From Vibrio breoganii (GTDB lineage Bacteria; Pseudomonadota; Gammaproteobacteria; Enterobacterales; Vibrionaceae), in contig NZ_CP016178.1 in the NCBI RefSeq assembly GCF_001677275.1, forward strand, positions 1,116,001 to 1,180,000: DNA of 64,000 nucleotides, in the 5' to 3' direction. The position numbers and the translations under genes were made by a program. The notes beneath the pieces are model-generated. The model had not been told where the DNA came from and did no database searches. It was given only the letters and a program-made list of their open reading frames with translations. Positions 61,416 to 64,000 of the stretch are shown one piece after another. How positions within the stretch are numbered: position 1 is the first letter of the stretch; each line of letters opens with the position of its first letter.

Positions 61416-63773
61416 CTAAGCAATCAAGACCTCAACCTTATAGGTTTTTCCTGGTTCGAACTCTTCGATCATAGTGGACGATAGCTTCACTCCATCAACA
61501 CTCACTTGAGTTTGTGTCACATCGGCTCGCTGAATGGTCACCTCAAACGTTGCCCCACGGAAACTGCGAACGGCACTGGCTTTATCCCAATCTGCAGGTA
61601 GTTGAGGTTCAATAGATAAGCCACCAGCACAGCCTTTCAGACCAAATAAACCCTCAACAATACAGCGGTAGACCCAAGATACTGTGCCAGTATTAAACAA
61701 CTGACTCGAACGGCCGGCCGTTCTTGGGTGCTGATAATAGGCGCCGCGATAGTAGTTAGGGATAAACACTGGAAGCTGGCCACGCTGAACATAATCCGCC
61801 TCATCTGGACCGGCTAACATCTGCGACATTAGCTTAAATGCACGGTCTGTTTCACCCGCTTGGTAAAGGCTAAAGATATAGAAAATCGCAGCGTGATTAT
61901 AAACACTGCCATTTTCAGCCGAGCCTGGATGCTTTTGCGTTACACGGCCAACATCATCTCGCATTCCGGTAAAGCTTGGCGCAAGCATCATCACCCCATA
62001 AGGCGTTTCGAGTTGCTGCTCTACTTGCTTAATCATCTTTTCACGCTTGTCCGCGTCTGCCGTATCGGCCAAGATTGCCCAGCTTTGCGGATTAAGGAAG
62101 ATGCGCCCTTCTTCATCTTTACTGGTACCAAACACCACATCATCATCGGTGATACCACGCGCGTACCAATCACCGTCCCAGATGTGCTTATTCACCGCTT
62201 CATTGAGCGCGTCAGCGTTGCGTTTGAACTCAGCTGAAAGTTCATCTTCACCGAGTTGCTGGCAGATATCAGACCAAATGTTCAGCGCATAGGCGGCGGC
62301 CATAGATAACCAGCCCGATACACCCTTGCCTTTGTAGCCCACCATATTCATTGGGTCGCACCAATCACCTTGCGCGATATAGCTTAGGCCTCGATGATCA
62401 CGCTCGTTGAACAGCCAGCGCATGGCATCGTTAATACGCTCAAAGGCGGTTTTAGTTTCAGTACCTTTGAACTGCTGAACTGATTGGTCAAAGATGGCGT
62501 AATCGTTGGTTTCATCAAGATAGGCACGCAAACACACCGGGAACCAAATACAGTGGTCGGTATGCGGGATCTGATTGATGTATTTAAGCTCCGCTTCTTC
62601 GGTGAGCAAAATCCCATCGGGAATAGCCCCTGACTCCTCTTGCTGAGCAAGAGCATGCAGGAACGCAGCGCGAGTCACGTCGGGCTTGATATACACCATA
62701 CCCATCGCATCTTGGATGTAGTTACGTGTCTGCGGGTCGGTACTTAGACGGTTTACATCGCCATGATAGAACATCTGTCTCGGTAGCCAGCTATTCACAA
62801 ACTCATTAAGCTGAGTATCTGGCGTATTGATCTCTATATTGCCCTTGCCTTGCGCCACATAAGCGGCGTATTTCTGTTTGGTGTTAGCAAACTCTGCATC
62901 AGCAAAGTAACGATCACGCTTGAGCTCAATCTCTGCGTCATCAAAGGCTGGGCCTAACAAGAATCGATAATCCTCTTGTTGATTTGCATCCAATTCCATC
63001 TGATATTGAAGAGCTGCGGTAGGCGTTTCATACAAGGCATCGCCGTTGTCCAAAGTGCTTTGCTGAACTCCGGTAGGATTGTGTAAGCCCCCCTCACCTT
63101 CAAACACCTCACGAATGGTTTCGTAAGACGTCGGCGCTCGGTCATGAAGGAAGAATGTCTTATCTTTCAGGTCTTTATTCTTAAAGTAGTCGGCCACCTT
63201 TTGATACGGCGTTACACAGCTAGCCACTACACCACCCAGATCTTGACGGTATTTCGCCGACTGATTCATCCAGCTCATGTAACCGATGGGGAAGTATGGG
63301 TACACGCTAAGCTTTCGCGCACGCCCAGACACGTTCTTCACCTTTAATTGCCACAGTTCGACCACATCATCCTCAGGTAAGCTAAGACACAGCTCTATTT
63401 CTATACCTAGATGTTCAATCTGCCATTGGATATCAGACTGTCCCAATGAGAAGCAGTACTTGTCTAGCTTTGCTCTCACTGGCTCATAAGGTGCCGAGAA
63501 GATTTCTCCAGATTCTTCATCCTTGATGTAAAAGAAGCGCCCAGGGTGATGTGCAAAATACGGCTGCTCAGGTTGCATGAAGCTCTTTGCTTCAAGGTTT
63601 GGAGCATGCATGTATTTTGCAGGCTCTGGCTGCATAAATTGTGCGGTGGCATAACCACGACAATTTACCTGAATCATCATCTTTTTATTCCAAAGAAACC
63701 CTGAAGCCCTTGGCATCTCTGTTGGGCTTAAAAGCTCTACTCGCTCGCCATTTTGTTTGGTGGTAATCAACAT
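61416..63773 (-). CDS. GH94-family glycoside phosphorylase (specificity unknown)
   Basis: Cytoplasmic enzyme of 785 residues predicted to split a beta-linked disaccharide with phosphate. The N-terminal beta-sandwich includes FFYIKDEESGEIFSAPYEPV; the (alpha/alpha)6 barrel contains TDPQTRNYIQDAMGMVYI and QGDWCDPMNMVGYKGKG, where Asp in GDWCDPMN is the likely general acid. It is not a close match to the Vibrio chitobiose phosphorylase that I know, and cellobiose, cellobionate, laminaribiose or another substrate is possible. The gene follows a GPH sugar transporter by 41 nt on the same strand, so uptake and phosphorolysis are linked. Confidence 0.85.
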   Translation of the reverse strand: MLITTKQNGERVELLSPTEMPRASGFLWNKKMMIQVNCRGYATAQFMQPEPAKYMHAPNLEAKSFMQPEQPYFAHHPGRFFYIKDEESGEIFSAPYEPVRAKLDKYCFSLGQSDIQWQIEHLGIEIELCLSLPEDDVVELWQLKVKNVSGRARKLSVYPYFPIGYMSWMNQSAKYRQDLGGVVASCVTPYQKVADYFKNKDLKDKTFFLHDRAPTSYETIREVFEGEGGLHNPTGVQQSTLDNGDALYETPTAALQYQMELDANQQEDYRFLLGPAFDDAEIELKRDRYFADAEFANTKQKYAAYVAQGKGNIEINTPDTQLNEFVNSWLPRQMFYHGDVNRLSTDPQTRNYIQDAMGMVYIKPDVTRAAFLHALAQQEESGAIPDGILLTEEAELKYINQIPHTDHCIWFPVCLRAYLDETNDYAIFDQSVQQFKGTETKTAFERINDAMRWLFNERDHRGLSYIAQGDWCDPMNMVGYKGKGVSGWLSMAAAYALNIWSDICQQLGEDELSAEFKRNADALNEAVNKHIWDGDWYARGITDDDVVFGTSKDEEGRIFLNPQSWAILADTADADKREKMIKQVEQQLETPYGVMMLAPSFTGMRDDVGRVTQKHPGSAENGSVYNHAAIFYIFSLYQAGETDRAFKLMSQMLAGPDEADYVQRGQLPVFIPNYYRGAYYQHPRTAGRSSQLFNTGTVSWVYRCIVEGLFGLKGCAGGLSIEPQLPADWDKASAVRSFRGATFEVTIQRADVTQTQVSVDGVKLSSTMIEEFEPGKTYKVEVLIA

Positions 63774-63814
63774 TTTGCTTAGCCTTTCTTAATAATTTTT
63801 AACCCGCTGCGTTT

Positions 63815-64000
63815 TTAAATCGCTACTCGTTCTTTTAGTTCTATTTGAATGGTCTCAATCTTGTTTGCTGTTAGGTCGTAGTAACGCAATGCCCAAATTG
63901 CAATAAAGGCAAAGAACGCAGGTACGATGGTTTGCAGATAGACAATGCTTGATAGTGAAGCGCCATCTTGAATTTCATTCGCGGAGTAACCAACGGCGGC
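63815..64000 (-). CDS. GPH-family sugar transporter (partial, N-terminus off the right edge)
   Basis: The last 61 residues of a membrane protein. Translation of the minus strand gives AAVGYSANEIQDGASLSSIV, then a span YLQTIVPAFFAFIAIWALRY and the tail YDLTANKIETIQIELKERV ending before TAA at 63815-63817. A final span followed by a polar tail of the form YxLTxxKxxxIQxEL is typical of GPH sugar:cation symporters. It lies 41 nt upstream of the GH94 gene and is probably its transporter. Confidence 0.75.
   Translation of the reverse strand, partial: AAVGYSANEIQDGASLSSIVYLQTIVPAFFAFIAIWALRYYDLTANKIETIQIELKERVAI

Overview
The window looks like chromosomal DNA of a Vibrio or close relative (Gammaproteobacteria, moderate GC). 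The best indicators are a vemP homologue directly upstream of a secD-secF pair (an arrangement described from marine Vibrio), a membrane-bound ToxR/CadC-type winged-helix regulator, proteins close to E. coli XylF and SpeA/SpeB, and many small palindromic (REP-like) repeats. No rRNA, CRISPR array, prophage or integron is visible; one insertion sequence and one tRNA gene are present.

Layout. 1-2.8 kb: amino-acid ABC transporter operon on the minus strand with a candidate sigma-54 promoter. 2.8-4.2 kb: an IS110-family element (IS1111 group) beside REP-like palindromes. 4.2-12.6 kb: Nudix hydrolase, L-serine deaminase, putrescine synthesis (speA-speB), a REP-rich gap, formate-THF ligase. 12.7-17 kb: a sugar module (GPH transporter, mutarotase, FucI/AraA-like isomerase). 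17.3-21.5 kb: glutaredoxin-like protein and a secreted alkylsulfatase with a divergent LysR regulator. 21.6-38.6 kb: a large polyamine-catabolism island. 38.8-39.7 kb: tRNA-Gly and a HAD phosphatase. 40-44 kb: xylFGH ABC transporter. 44.2-46.7 kb: CadC/ToxR-like regulator split by a frameshift, and a lipoprotein. 47-50.4 kb: vemP-secD-secF. 50.7-61.3 kb: outer-membrane protein, lipoprotein hydrolase, MATE pump, nucleotidyltransferase, LysR regulators, serine hydrolase, DUF3087 protein and an Ntn-type amide hydrolase. 61.4-64 kb: GH94 phosphorylase with a GPH transporter running off the right edge.

How the genes work together. SpeA and SpeB make putrescine from arginine. The island at 21.6-38.6 kb imports polyamines (PotFGHI-type) and degrades them by the gamma-glutamyl route (two PuuA-like synthetases, PuuB, PuuC), with a polyamine aminotransferase as a parallel entry. 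A second aminotransferase plus an MmsA-type dehydrogenase would take beta-alanine to acetyl-CoA, as expected if diaminopropane or norspermidine is also a substrate. Two PuuR-like regulators and a repeated ACTAAACA/TGTTTAGT motif tie the divergent units together. No PuuD-type hydrolase is present; a GMP-synthase-like amidotransferase in the island is the candidate substitute.

The most notable locus is vemP-secD-secF. The small secreted protein ends in HRLGGWKDSNALYVALN followed by GQYSS, which matches the force- and salinity-sensing arrest peptide VemP that controls SecDF2. Other points of interest are heptanucleotide arrays shared between distant loci, REP hairpins with compensatory stem changes, and a possible guide RNA in the IS element.
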